Positions 34,664 through 46,159 of a stretch of DNA of 64,000 bases are shown here, in pieces. The first letter of the stretch is position 1. Each line of letters starts with the position of its first letter. The notes under the pieces are model-generated. The model worked only from the letters and a program-made list of their open reading frames with translations. It ran no database searches and was not told the origin of the DNA. This stretch comes from Tachypleus tridentatus. Taxonomy: Eukaryota; Arthropoda; Merostomata; Xiphosura; Limulidae. The position numbers were made by a program, and so were the translations under genes. The DNA lies in the NCBI RefSeq assembly GCF_004210375.1, contig NC_134828.1:22374400-22438399 (forward strand), read 5' to 3'.

Positions 34664-35624
34664 AGACATACCTAAAATGAAATTTGGTGTTTTATGGCGC
34701 AAAGCAACTAGGTTATCTGCGCCTGAAATGAAGTGATCCAGTTGTTTAATTCGCTTTATTTCGTTAATTTTGATTGGCAGTTATTTTCTTTGTTTATTCT
34801 CACGTGTACCCTCGTTTCAAGATATTCTTTTCGAACCTGTGTCCTTCCGTTACTGATATGTATGTTGGTTGACTTTTTATCACGTGCTTTATAATAACGT
34901 TACGTCTGAAACACGTGCCCGAGATCGTTTGAATCTGTTGTATGCTGGCTGACTGTTCGATCAATATAAATTAATTAACAAAGTTAAACATGTTCTAGAG
35001 TTTCATAACTACAAAACCAGATTTAGATATTTATTTTACTTCATACACTAATCTTATGAAACTAATATTATTTGAGAAACCATGTTTGTCCCGCACCTTT
35101 TCAAATTTTAATTTTTTTAAAAATAAAACTAGAATTGTTTCTGTATATTGCTGCAGCTATGAGCTTTGCTGAATTCTGGGGCTGGATGTGGTGCGGTGGT
35201 TTATGAGTCGAAGTGTAAATCAGGCGATTCATGGCTTGCGTCCCGTTGTCGATAAAAACAAAAACAAAAAGTAACATTCCTGATTTACCTACTAAGAAGT
35301 TCCGTTATACACCGCCAGGTGCTTCAAGTCTTCTATCCTGAAAGTGGACCATTTTGGCATATCTGGACGCTCCTTTACCCTAAGTCACTCTCCGCGAGGG
35401 CCCTAAAAGTATGTGCAGGTTTCATAATAACCAGTTCGACCTACAGATATTAAGATTTTATTCAGAATACGGTTAAAGAAGAAAATCTTTAATTCAGTGG
35501 TGAATAATTAAACAAATAATGGCCCTCAATCACTTACCTTTGTCCTTTTTTATATTTACATTATGTTTGTAATACGATAAAGGATATCAATGGTAGGTAC
35601 AAGTACGTGAGGTTTGTGAGAAAA
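34664..35624. other. Mostly unannotated
   Basis: Small tRNA-SINE traces lie near 34690-34722 (AAAGCAACTAGGTTATCTGC) and near 35170-35265. No coding signal. Confidence 0.4.
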
Positions 35625-36502
35625 TAAGTATATTGTAGACACTTAAAAGGGAATTTGATTTATAGAAAAGTAAGTAAGTTGTAGGTTTGCAGAAAGGTAG
35701 GTATATTGTAGGTAGATAGAAGGGAGTTGGGCTTATAGAAAGGTAGGTATACTGTAGGTAGATAGAAGGGAGTTGGGCTTATAGAAAGATAGGTATATTG
35801 TAGGTAGATAGAACTGAGTTGAACTTATAGAAAGGTAGGTATATTCTAGATAGATAGAAGGGAGTTGGGCTTATAGAAAGATAGGTATATTGTAGGTAGA
35901 TAGAAGGGAGTTGTGTTTATAAAAGGTAGTTATATTGTAGGTAGATAGAAGTGAGTTGGGCTTATAGAAAGATAGGTATATTGTAGATAGATAGAAGTGA
36001 GTTCGGTTTATGAAAGGTAGGTATATCGTAGTTAGATAGAAGTGGGTTGGGCTTATGAAAGGTAGGTATATTGAAGGTAGATAGAAGTGAGTTGGGTTTA
36101 TAAAAAGATAGGTATATTGTAGTTAGGTAGAAGTGAGTTGGGCTTATAAAAAGATAGGTATATTGTAGATAGATGGTAGTGAGTCACCTTATGCGCCGTA
36201 GGTATATTGTAGATAGATAGAAAGGAGCTGGGCTTATAAAAGGTAGGCATATTGTAGATAGATAGAAAGGAGCTGGGCTTATAAAAGGTAGGCATATTGT
36301 AGATAGATAGAAGGTAGTTGGGCTAATAGAAAGTTATGTATATTGTAGATGGATAAAAGTGAGTTGTGTTTATAAAAGGTAGTTATGTTGTAAATAGGTA
36401 AAAGTGAGTTGGGCTTATAGAAAAGTAAGTGTATTGTAGATAGATAGAAGTGAGTTGGGCTTATAGAAAAGTAGGTGTATTGGAGATAGGTAGAGATAGG
36501 TA
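35625..36502 (+). repeat. 46-bp minisatellite, about 19 copies
   Basis: The unit combines GTAGGTATATTGTAGGTAGA and TAGAAGTGAGTTGGGCTTAT with AGAAAG. Units are moderately diverged and vary in length. Unit-like sequence resumes after 36945 (TTATAAAAAGGTAAATATAT followed by AGAAGTGAGTTTGG), so the block at 36503-36944 lies inside the array. Confidence 0.88.
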
Positions 36503-36674
36503 GAGAGTGTACGTGAAAAGGTGTTGGGGGGTATTATAATATAGAAATGGTTAAATACATGTATATTTAAAACTATGCTTAGGTGTTTAAGTAAAATAAA
36601 GGTGATACCTGAAGACTGGTTGATAAAGATGTCATATTAATCAATTTATAAAAACAGGTACGAAAGACTTTTTT
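36503..36674 (-). repeat. ~170-bp block duplicated in inverse orientation at 48551-48715
   Basis: On the minus strand this block is nearly identical to the plus strand at 48551-48715, including CAGTCTTCAGGTATCACCTT and AAATACATGTATTTAACCAT equivalents. It adjoins the tail of a family-1 SINE at the same position as in the other copy. Confidence 0.85.
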
Positions 36675-36944
36675 ATTGTTTGTTTTTGAATTTCGCACAA
36701 AGCTACTCGAAGGCTATCTGCGCTAGCCGTCCCTAATTTAGCAGTGTAAGACTAGAGGGAAGACAGCCAATCATCACCACCCACCGCCAACTCTTGGGCT
36801 ACTCTTTTACCAACGAATAGTGGGATTGACTGACACATTATAACGTCCCCACAGCTGAATTGGCGAACATCATTCGTGTGACGGGGATTTAAACCCGAGA
36901 TATTCAGATTACGAGTCAAGCGCCTTAACCACCGAGCCATTATA
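36675..36944 (-). mobile_element. tRNA-derived SINE (family 1) joined to the duplicated block
   Basis: Reverse copy from TTATTGTTTGTTTTTGAATT to CCACCGAGCCATT. The head end lacks the CCGGGCC terminus and runs directly into sequence resembling the 46-bp minisatellite. The tail junction matches that of the SINE at 48281-48550. Confidence 0.85.
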
Positions 36945-37779
36945 AAAAGGTAAATATATTATAAACACGTAGAAGTGAGTTTGGTTTGTAGAATGGTAAC
37001 TATATGGTATACAAATAGAGATAATGTAGGTTCGAAGAAAGGTTAAAGTAGGTTTATAGGAACCTAGGTATGACGTATGTTCGAAGGAAAGAAACTATTT
37101 TTATTATACATATCAGTATATCATTGAGCATCTACTTCCAACACTTTGCAAAGTCAAGGCACCAACATCTATGTTTAAAAATCGTACTGCAAAATAAGGT
37201 CTTGTAGATCGGTTTTACCGTATCTTCCGCTCTATACTCGAGTACAAACATAGTGAGAGATCTCTCGGCTACACGAACAGACTAATCAATAATCATCGAC
37301 TGACTATTGATTTTTATTTCCGGTATAATATTATTTTAGACCTCAACAGCTATATATGCATGTCGACTCAAGCTTATTCTGTGCGTTGTTTAATGTCAAG
37401 TAGTCCACCCATCAGTATTTATGTACTTTGCATAGATATAAATTATATGATATTCAGACAGTAGGTGTCGCTTAAGCATGATCTATGGGAGAGAAATTTA
37501 TCACAAACTGTTTCCTTGTTTGTTTTGTATTTAAGGACAAAGCTACTCTGCCCACCACGGAAATCGAAACCAGGTTTATAGTAATATAAGTCCGCAAGCA
37601 AATCGCCGTTTCAGTGAAGGAGGGGTCATCAAAGAAATGCGAAAAATGACAATTCAGCAAAAACACATAAAGATGGATCTTTCTTTTATATATAATTAAA
37701 GAATTTCTGAATCGAGATGAGGTATAAATTGCCTAACAAATCATCTTAGCGTATATCAAAAAGTACATCCTCTAACAGC
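36945..37779. other. Mostly unannotated; family-2 SINE trace
   Basis: Minisatellite-like sequence to about 37060. A reverse, decayed family-2 SINE lies at about 37510-37610 (CTTGTTTGTTTTGTATTTAA, CTACTCTGCCCACCACGG, AATCGAAACCAGG). Confidence 0.45.
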
Positions 37780-37897
37780 ACCCCGCTAGTACAGCGGTGA
37801 GTCTCCGTATTTACAACACTAAGATAAGGGGTTCGATTCTCCTCGGTGTTCTCAACAGATAGCCCAATGTGGCTTTGCTATAAGAAAACAAACAAAC
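37780..37897 (+). mobile_element. Short tRNA-derived SINE (family 2)
   Basis: Head ACCCCGCTAGTACAGCGGTG, B box GGGGTTCGATTCTCC, short body GATAGCCCAATGTGGCTTTG and tail AAACAAACAAAC. This is the clearest plus-strand family-2 copy in the window. Confidence 0.82.
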
Positions 37898-38239
37898 ATT
37901 TTCTAACCACTTGTATTTAGTAACAATTTAAGACACTCTTTCAAATAAAATTGCTTTTAACAGTAGTTCTAAATAAAATATTTTGTGAGAGTTATTATTG
38001 TATTTTAGATTGAAATTTTGTCAAAATGTAAAGTTTGTGAATTCTGCGCTGTCAGGGTAATCTAGCTGGGAAACAACTCTAGAGTAACAACTAATTCTTA
38101 TTGTTTTATGTTGATAAGGGGCCAGGATTTCAAAACATTTGTGTTTTTTTTTATAGCGGCATTTGTAAACCTCATAAAATTTCAGTTGTTTTTTTTTCAT
38201 AAAGCAGTATTGCATGTTCTGTTAAAGTGAATTAATGTA
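37898..38239. other. Unannotated stretch
   Basis: AT-rich with no supported feature. Confidence 0.45.
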
Positions 38240-39440
38240 AAGTCGTGGTCAAAAAGCTTTCGTATTGCTCGAAATTAATGTTGTTGTCCACTTGCATGGA
38301 TTACTTATTGTGCAATAACAGTGAAGGTAGTTTATGATCGAATAAACATTTTTTTTTATTATGGTCTATGAAGGGATGTGCTTTGGGTGTAATCTTTTTT
38401 TCGTAAGAGAGCAACGCTTTGTTTTGACAGTTTTTCTGTACTTTGTGCAGCATTATGCCTCATGACGTACCATGCATTGTAGAGCGTTAAATTGTTCGAC
38501 TGTCTAGAAATGGTAAGAAGAAATAGGCCTCTCGTGTACTGTATCCAAAATCTTAAAACGTGATTGGATTACTGGAAACGTTGTTCCAGAAACGTTTACT
38601 GGTAGACGCTAAAAACTACTGCCCTTAATGACCTTATTTTAATCAGGTTAAAACGTCAAGGTCCAAAGGAGTCTTGCGTCTCTTTACAAGAGGGATGATG
38701 GCACGAATACGTTCATTACAGGGTATCCATAAGAACAGTCAATAGGAAAGTGGCTAAACAGGGTTATTTTGCAAACAGATATTAATCAGAATTTACGTCC
38801 GTCTCTGTGTTACTTGGACAATACAGTATGTCAACTTACAATTAAGACACTGGCACGACATGTGTTGTTGTTTTTCTCAAATAAGTCCTATTTTCGGCTT
38901 ATTAAAGATGATGTCAAGTTTCGTGTTTGTCGTTTGACTAAAGAACAGATGAGGGAAGGCTGTCTTTTCCACAGAAAACACACAGAAGGCGGTGCAGCAC
39001 ATGTTTGGGCAGCTATTGATCATGGTAGAAAAACTTTTCTTCATGTTCTCAATAAAAGTCAATGGCACCTCTTACAGGTATGATATGGAGGTGAAATTTC
39101 TGACAAATGCCCTGACACTATTTGGCACTAACCTTGTATTTCAGTATGACAGTGCCACTGCTCACATTGCATGTATTGTACAAAATTATCTACACCAGGT
39201 GGACGTTACAAGCTTGCTATGGCCAGCAAAGTCTCTAGATTGTAATCCCATTTGAACTGTCTGGTAGAAATGAGCCGAAAATTTGCTAATTACGACCTTA
39301 AACCAGCAGAGTTTCAGCGCCTCATAGTGACAACTAGGGGTGAAATCACGATGTATTATGTCAATAGTCTCTGCCACGGAGCTTTACGGAAACTATTAGA
39401 GTACGAAGAAGACCAACTGAATACTTATTGCTTAATATGA
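38240..39440 (+). mobile_element. Decayed Tc1-like transposon
   Basis: The left edge near 38240 contains GTCGTGGTCAAAAAGC, which resembles a Tc1 terminal repeat. No matching right terminus was found before the SINE at 39489, so the right end is lost or too diverged. The transposase relic inside defines the family. Confidence 0.65.
38454..39440 (+). pseudogene. Broken Tc1-like transposase
   Basis: Decayed frames follow the family order. First comes a helix-turn-helix remnant ending VSKILKRDWITGNVVPETFT, with a GRR-type linker. Next is FSNKSYFRLIKDDVKFRV, where the usual FSDES motif reads FSNKS, so the first catalytic aspartate is asparagine. The segment with HVWAAIDHG, QYDSATAH (second aspartate present) and LLWPAKSLDCNPI follows. 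At the third site CCCATTTGAACTG reads a stop after NPI, or a one-base shift, in place of NPIEH. Several other stops and shifts occur. Confidence 0.75.
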
Positions 39441-39488
39441 ACTGCTATGAGGTTACAGACGCTATTTAAAATAATGTAATGTTATATT

Positions 39489-39762
39489 TTGTTTGTTTGC
39501 TTTTGAATTTCACTTAAAACTACACGAGGGCTACCTGCCATAGCCGTCCCTAATTTAGCAGTGTAAGACTAGAAGGATGGCAGTTAGTCATCACCACCCA
39601 CCGCCAACTCTTGGGCTTTCTTTTACCGACGAATGTCGGACTGGCCGTCACATTATGACACCCCCAGGGATGAAAGAACGAACAGTTTGATGTGACGGGG
39701 ATTCGAACCTACGACCCTCAGATTACGAGTCGAGTGCCTTAACCACCTGACCATGCCGGTCC
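39489..39762 (-). mobile_element. tRNA-derived SINE (family 1)
   Basis: Reverse copy from GTTTGTTTGCTTTTGAATTT to CACCTGACCATGCCGGTCC, with B-box complement GGGGATTCGAACCTA. Confidence 0.9.
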
Positions 39763-40052
39763 TTACGTAAGTTTTGTCATTATATATGTTTTGATAAGGT
39801 TTCATTGTGATTGGTGAAATGCTAAATTGTACATCTTTCTACAGGTGTCTCATAAAATTGTTCTCATAAATTACTCATGATGTCCATAGAACCAATACCA
39901 TTATACATATTACACGCGTAAATATGTAATATAAAATCTTAATAATAATATTTGTCACAAAATATATAAAAATTTTAACCAAGACTGTGGAATAATACCA
40001 TTGAATTTTAAATGGTCAAGGAGAATAACAGTGGTTGTTTGATACTCGAGGT
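39763..40052. other. Unannotated stretch
   Basis: AT-rich, no feature seen. Confidence 0.45.
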
Positions 40053-40303
40053 CGGCCCGGCGTGTCCAAGCGCTTTAAGGCGTGCGACTCGTAATCTGAG
40101 GGTTACGGGTTCGCATCCCCTTCACGCCAAACATGCTCGCCCTTTCAGCCGTGGGGGCATTATAATGTGACGATCAATCCCACTATTCGTCGGTAAAAAG
40201 TAGCCCAAGAGATGGCAGTGAGTGGTGATGACTAGCTGTCTTCCCTCTAGTCTTACACTGCTAAATTAGGGACGGCTAGCGCAGATAGCCTTCGAGTAGC
40301 TAA
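40053..40303 (+). mobile_element. tRNA-derived SINE (family 1), tail missing
   Basis: Head GGCCCGGCGTGTCCAAGCG, full body, but the copy stops at CGAGTAGCT without GAAATTCAAAAC. The next bases (GGTGACGGAAATTCGAACCC) look like a reverse B box from another tRNA-like fragment, so the end was rearranged. Confidence 0.88.
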
Positions 40304-40865
40304 TAGGTTCGGTGACGGAAATTCGAACCCGGGACCCGCAGAAACACATTGAGTTTAAATTTTATTAATTACTTTGGAAACTAAGTTAATTCTTCAACCA
40401 GTTTGTAGAACTAAATCTGTCTCATATGTGTGTGTATATAAACACTGACCTTTGAACTTTATTTAATCTTTTTTGTTCTTCGGCTCCAGCTGTGTATAAA
40501 GAAGAAAAATCGCAATTTATGTCTCAGTTTCCTCTTCTTTTCTTTCGATATTTTCACAAGATACTTTTATAACTGCAAATCAGTTCAATCAAGTCATTAA
40601 AAATATGATTATATATCAGTGAAAGGACACCTGTTAACCACATATTAAAATATTCTATCAATGTAAAGATAACTACACAACTTGTTTAACCTTATTTGTT
40701 GAAGTTAATTCTAATGTGGAAACAAATAAGGATAATATTTATACGCAAAGTGTTAAATTTTTTACGGATGTTATATTTTATTTTTTTTAATATCTTTATC
40801 AGACTGATGATATAATACACCTATAATTAAGTGTAGCATTTTTCAAACTTTCTCAAAACTAACAT
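40304..40865. other. Unannotated stretch after a tRNA-like fragment
   Basis: Apart from the tRNA-like piece at 40310-40345, nothing is recognised. Confidence 0.4.
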
Positions 40866-40946
40866 TGCCAACTTTTGGGTTACTCTTTAACCAATTAATA
40901 GTGAGATTGACCGTCACATTATCACGCCTCCACGACTAAAAGGCGG
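40866..40946 (-). mobile_element. Fragment of family-1 SINE body
   Basis: Contains GCCAACTTTTGGGTTACTCT, TAATAGTGAGATTGACCGTC and CACGACTAAAAGG only. The tail and head are absent. Confidence 0.75.
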
Positions 40947-41353
40947 TCTCTAACATTTCTTTATAGGCAGAATTAATTGTGAGTGCCTAAGGTAGATAAA
41001 AGAATGTTAACGTATTTGTTTCTTATTAATCACAATGGGCTTTCTATTCTTTGCCCACTATAAGTATCGAAATCTGATTTATAACATTTTAAGCCCCAAG
41101 GTTTGTCGGTGAGTCATCGAGGAAGAGTGTGATGAAATTAATTATTTGTTTACAAGATAAATTAAAATCAAACATCAATACTCCATGAAAAAATATATCA
41201 TTCAGATATCTTTCACACATGTGTTTCTAATGAAAAATTTATTATTTACACTGACGATATTAATGTACGATTTACGATTCGTTAAAATTAAGCATAATAC
41301 AAACATTTTAGTTTATTTTGTGATGTAACTCACTGATACTTGTGTTTATCGGT
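40947..41353. other. Unannotated stretch
   Basis: A weak family-2-like piece (TTTGCCCACTATAAGTATCG) lies near 41050. No coding signal. Confidence 0.4.
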
Positions 41354-41621
41354 TTTGTTTTGAATTTCGTGCAAAGCTACACGAGGGCTATCTGCGCTAG
41401 CAGTCCCTAATTTTGCAGTGTAAGACCAGAGGGAAGGCAGCTAGTCATCACCACCCACCGCCAACTCTTGGGCTACTTTTTTACTAACAAATAGTGGGAT
41501 TGACCGTCACATTATAACGCCCCCACGTCTAAGAGAGCGAGCATATTTGATGTGATGGGATTTGAACCCGCAATCCTCGGGTTACGAGTCGAATGCCTTA
41601 ACCACCTGGTCATGCCGGGCC
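41354..41621 (-). mobile_element. tRNA-derived SINE (family 1) with target duplication
   Basis: Full-length reverse copy. Flanks GTGTTTATCGGT (41342-41353) and GTGTTCATCGGT (41622-41633) form a 12-bp target duplication with one mismatch. Confidence 0.94.
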
Positions 41622-41787
41622 GTGTTCATCGGTATATTTCCGTTTTAATGTTCTATATAGTTAAAGATACGGTAGTGTGGATGACAATTTGCTGGCGTGT
41701 TGGTGCATGTCATAGTTTGTCTGTTCATAGTTAAGCTACACAAGGAGCTATCGCTATTCTGCCCACCATGAATTTCGAAACCCGGTA

Positions 41788-42090
41788 GTGAAATGTTTTT
41801 TGTACGGATAGACTAAAACAAGTTTACTTCTATAACTTGAAAACGTACTAAAGTACAGAATGTTTACTACAAAACATTGCCTTAACCTCCACTACCTTGT
41901 GTTGCTTCCGGTTGGACTTGACAAAAAAAACTGCCCTACAAAAAGCAGCTCTACAATTGGTTGTGAAATTTTCGCTTCCTTCAGATTTGATTTACTGTTG
42001 CAATGTGATACTAGTAAGACACAAATAGTCTGCCGTAGTTATTACGATGATTTTATTGTGTTTTCTGGCCAACCTTCTATCGAGCGACGG
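41788..42090 (+). repeat. Dispersed repeat, unexpanded copy of the satellite-bearing element
   Basis: The left portion (41788-41865, with AGTGAAATGTTTTTTG and ATAACTTGAAAACGTA) matches the left flank of the 33-bp array (49298-49372). The right portion (42019-42088, ACACAAATAGTCTGCCGTAG to ACCTTCTATCGAGCGAC) matches its right flank (54395-54466). The 150 bp between corresponds to where the 5-kb array lies in the other copy. A 104-codon frame (41860-42174) runs through it but resembles no protein I know. Confidence 0.7.
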
Positions 42091-42907
42091 ATAAAGCTGT
42101 ACAGAAATGGACATCAAATGAAAGAAGAAGAAAAAAAGACATCTTATAAAACCATTAGTAAACTGTACGGCTAACGTCTGTCTGGAACCACTTCGCAGCC
42201 TCGCACGACATGGTATCACATAATAACGTCACTTTACCAGCCAGTGAGACCCTTAAGTTGGTATCGTTTTCAAATTGATGTTACCATGGTACTGTATAGT
42301 GATTGTCAACATTTTCCACGACTGGCGCTGGTTTCCTGGGTTGCCTCATATGATCACATATGACAACAGTTATATTGCCAGTAATATGTAATATATTACT
42401 CTCTTTCTTCGTTCTTTTATTTATCCGATTTCGAAACCAATGCTGTCTTTGTTTAAGTCCATCTACCTAACGTGTCATAAGTCAGACAAATTATATGGTT
42501 TCCCGACGTAATTATTGCAAGGAGCCATAGACAGGATGTGCATTGGTACTTTAATATGTTTCAATAAATATTTCTACCTCATGACTTAACATTTTTCCCC
42601 CTGGTGATCTAATGTCTCTTGACTAAGACCAGATGCACTAGAAAACTTTATATATGGAATGTAGACTGAAATTAGCAGTAGTATGTACGTTATCACAGTT
42701 ACTTTATGTCAAAAACTAATTTATTCCGTCAGCGTGTAATTAAAACTAAACTTTCTACATAACAGAGTAACCTGTCAGTAACTTATTTATAGTTTGCATT
42801 CGAATGTAATTAGAGCTTTCGCTCTGTAATATAATATGATTTCTTCTGGTTTTCCTTTCTTAAAGTAAGAAACTAATATTACATAACTGCTCTATTTCAC
42901 GATTACG
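42091..42907. other. Unannotated stretch
   Basis: No recognised gene or repeat. Confidence 0.45.
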
Positions 42908-42915
42908 ACGACTTC

Positions 42916-43175
42916 GGCCAGGCGGTTAAAGCACTCGACCCGCAATCTGAAGGTGATGGGTTGGAATCCCGTCACACTAAGTATGTTTGCTCTTTCAACT
43001 GTGGGGGCGTTATAAGTTACGGCTAATTCCACTATTTGTTGGTAAAAAAAAAAGAGTTGGCGGTGGGTGATGATGACTACCTGCCTTCCCTCTAGTCTTA
43101 CACTGCTAAATTAGGGACGGCTAGCGCAGGTAGCGCTCGTATAGCTTTGAGCAAAATTCAAAACAAGCAAATACA
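42916..43175 (+). mobile_element. tRNA-derived SINE (family 1) with target duplication
   Basis: Head GGCCAGGCGGTTAAAGCACT, B box GGGTTGGAATCCC. Perfect 8-bp duplication ACGACTTC (42908-42915, 43176-43183). Confidence 0.92.
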
Positions 43176-43189
43176 ACGACTTCCTCACA

Positions 43190-43660
43190 GCGATATTTGT
43201 CAACATTCAGCATAAACCCAGCGACGAATCGCTGAGTTACAGCAAGAAAAACAACTTTTTCAGAAACTTACAAACCATTATCAATATGCCAAGTCGCTGA
43301 TACATAACATAAAAAACAGAAACATACCTCAATCTCATGCATTAAAAGCACTGATAACAACAGGGGCACATGATCAGAACTTCTGCAACAAATGGTAACA
43401 GACCATCATAAACACCTTCTCAGGACTCATGAATATCATTAAAACATTATGTCAAAATTCTGCCAATATTCTAGATAAAGAAATTTCCCTCCATTATCAC
43501 CTGTACAACCCTTCACTGAAAAACAACAACAAATATTTACAAATAAAACTGATACATTCCTTCTTAAAGAGAATAACAAAGGTCAGCTTTCTACCAATAA
43601 ACCTTCTTAAAGAGAATAACAAAGGTCAGCTAACACCACTTCTAAAACGCTTCTAACAAC
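43190..43660 (+). pseudogene. Penelope-like element, N-terminal coding relic
   Basis: Readable pieces include RRIAELQQEKQLFQK and HALKALITTGAHDQNF, then a 75-codon frame (43429-43656). A 30-bp sequence beginning CCTTCTTAAAGAGAATAACA occurs twice (43559 and 43602), a local duplication within the relic. The match to known N-termini is weak; position upstream of the polymerase supports it. Confidence 0.4.
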
Positions 43661-43689
43661 ATTTTATGTCATAATTTTTATGTCATAAA

Positions 43690-44085
43690 GAGACTACGAA
43701 AACATTAAGCAGTCTCCCACAAACTACACTGCACAACAAAGTTTTTGCTTCTTGAACACTGTTGGATGTTCCTTATAGATTTTGGCTGCTGATCACGAAA
43801 ATCACATCTAAATTTACCCATCATGTACCGTTTTATCGAAATGTTCAGTTTCACCAGGATATTGCTACAATGGAAAAACGATATCAGGGCAACTGGAATC
43901 CGTCAATGCTTGCTGACTACTATTGGACACTGTAATGTGATGCAGCGGATATTGAATACAAATGAAAATCAGCAGCAAAACACTTTTAATTATGTTGAAC
44001 GTAATAGCGTATTAGAAACATAAATGCAATTAAATACGTTATTGCCGGTAAACAGTTAACTGTCTATTTCTCAGAGTTCCTACGT
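43690..44085 (+). other. Unidentified coding-like block inside the Penelope-like element
   Basis: From about 43820 the plus strand reads FHQDIATMEKRYQGNWNPSM followed by LADYYWTL, a stop, DIEYK, a stop, then KSAAKHF. It has good amino-acid character with only two stops. It resembles a protein segment I have seen in repetitive invertebrate sequences but cannot name. It may be another element inserted here. Confidence 0.35.
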
Positions 44086-44339
44086 GATGAAGCAAAACCA
44101 AAACTATATTTGTAAATACCCACCAGGGACCTGTCACAATCAGCAAAAACTTTTCCAAAAAAATTGTTGTGCAGTGATATTAAAATCCATTTATCTCAAA
44201 ACGAACAGCCTAAAAAAAACGTTTAAAACACTGTATACGCTAATACGCATTAGCCCTCTCAAACAAACGAATCTGTTGAAAACGATAGTGACTTTATAAA
44301 ACGTACATCTAACGATAAATTTTTCTCACATATCTGTAA

Positions 44340-44770
44340 CTGTTATTCTTTCAGACATAACTCTCTCTGAAGCAGAACTCAGTCTTCTTAGTAAACGCCT
44401 CCGCTGCTAAACCAAATAACAGCTGTATTAATGAGCCCGAACTTCTTTCCGGCCTTCATGAATTGTTTAAAAAAATAAGACTTAGCGAATTTTTTTCAGA
44501 ATAAACCCCGCTTAGTTGGAAACCAACATACCCCAAACATTAAAGAAAAGCCTTTCTGGATACCTCAACCAAACAGAGAACCACATTTAGAGAAATATCT
44601 TAAAGCTGTAGAAAATAACATGATACGAACCCTAAAATATTCCAAGCAATGCCCTAATAATATTAACCAAAATGGAAGAAGTGCTTTAAACAATATAAAA
44701 GCTAACAATCTCATAACAAAGCTAGCAGACAAGGGTGGAGCTGTTGTTATTCTCAGCAAAGATGATTGTA
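44340..44770 (+). pseudogene. Penelope-like reverse transcriptase, 5' part
   Basis: In mixed frames this shows SDITLSEAELSLLSKRL, ELLSGLHELFKKIRLSEFF and then NNLITKLADKGGAVVILSKD. The ADKGGAVV motif just ahead of the polymerase fingers is a strong signature of Penelope-like elements. The frame is cut at 44770 by the mariner insertion. Confidence 0.75.
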
Positions 44771-45994
44771 TCAGGTCATCCAATAAGTAATGTCCGAAAA
44801 TTTAATACAGAAAGTGCATCATCATTTCTTCTTTATATAAGGCTTTAATGACTAAAATATATAGCAGGACGTGTATAGAAATGTTCAAACAAATAAAAAA
44901 CTAATCAAACTCCACTTTTTCAGATCATTAATCAAATAAACCCTTATGAAGATGGATGTGTCTGAGAAGCACATTAGACATATAATACTTTATGAGTTTA
45001 AAAAAGACAATAGTGCGGCAAAAACTACATGAAACATTCAAGGTGTTTATGGTGGATTCTCTCAATGAAAAAAAATGTCAAAGGTGGTCTCAGAAGTTCA
45101 GATAAGGTGACTACAATTTAAATGATGTGCGACATTCAGGTTGACCTGTTGAGTTTAATGATGACTTGCTGCTGGCTACACTTGATGAAGATTGTGTTGT
45201 AACAGTTGAAGAATTAGCACAAAAGCTTAATTCAACCTATTTAACAGTTTACCGTCATCTGTAACAGCTTGTAAAAGTGTCAAAACTTGAAATATGGATC
45301 CCCCTTGATTTGACAGAAGGCAACCTTAGAGCAAGAGTGGACACTTGCAGTTCTCTGCATTCTCGTGTCTGGATTAGTGACTGGAGATGAAAAATAGACA
45401 TATTATAAAAATGGTAAGCGCCGTATACAATGGGTCAGTGCAGGTAACCTGGCTAATGCGCAGCCCAAAATGGACCTCCACCCTAGGAAAGTCTTCTTAG
45501 ACGTTTGGTGGGATATTATTGATATGATCCACTTCTATTGTCAATAGTTAGAGTACTTGAATGTTGCACTGAAACAAAAGAGGTTTGTTTTGATCAATCA
45601 TAAAGGTGTTGTGTTACACCAGGATAATGCACAGCTACATACAACAAGGATCACATCTGTAAAGATTGAAGAACTAGACTGGGAAAAACTTCCACATCCT
45701 CCTTATTCTCCAGACCTTGTCACATCTGCTTATCATCTGTTCCGAAGTTTGCAGAACTATCTTGATGGAAAAGAGCTTGGGACACATGAAGATGTCAAAA
45801 CTACCCTCTCTACATTTTTCTCCTTCAAACCCCAATAATTTTATAGAAGTGACATTCAGAAGCTTGTGAGTATTTGGCAGAAAATAATTAATAATAATGT
45901 AACATACGTTATTGATTAAATAACATTAAAAGAGTTTGAAATCCTTTCTCTTTTTCTGAACCTAAAGTCGGACATTACTTAAGGGATGACCTGA
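44771..45994 (+). mobile_element. mariner-family transposon nested in the Penelope-like element
   Basis: Terminal inverted repeats TCAGGTCATCCaatAAGTAA (left) and the complement of TCAGGTCATCCcttAAGTAA (right) share a following TGTCCGA. TA flanks both ends (44769-44770, 45995-45996). The length of 1224 bp is normal for mariner, so it is structurally complete even though its gene is dead. It interrupts the host element between the ADKGGAVV motif and the KMHKP motif. Confidence 0.95.
44947..45920 (+). pseudogene. Inactive mariner (DD34D) transposase
   Basis: Starts MKMDVSEKHIRHIILYEF. Further landmarks are VEELAQKLNSTYLTVYRHL, TGDEK, QWV, LHPRKVFLDVWWDI, VVLHQDNAQLH, and HPPYSPDLVTSAYHLFRSLQ. 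The first catalytic aspartate (TGDEK, 45386-45388) and the second (QDNA) are intact. The tryptophan after TGDEK is a TAG stop (45395-45397). The third aspartate, 35 residues after the second, is alanine (GCT, 45728-45730). Several other stops occur. It encoded a cut-and-paste transposase but is inactive now. Confidence 0.92.
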
Positions 45995-46159
45995 TATCAT
46001 GGAAGCTAACTGACAACTATATAACACTAATTTATGTATTAAAAAAACTCTCACATGGTCCTACAACTCAGTTTATTAAAATCATATGGGATACGCTTAA
46101 AGAACTTCTCCAAAACAACAAAAATTAAAAAAGAAATTGTTAGTATTTGATACTTAGAC

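Noticed and set aside
36098..36295. 65-codon minus-strand frame with repeated FYKPSSFLSIYN
   Set aside because: It is a translation of the 46-bp minisatellite.
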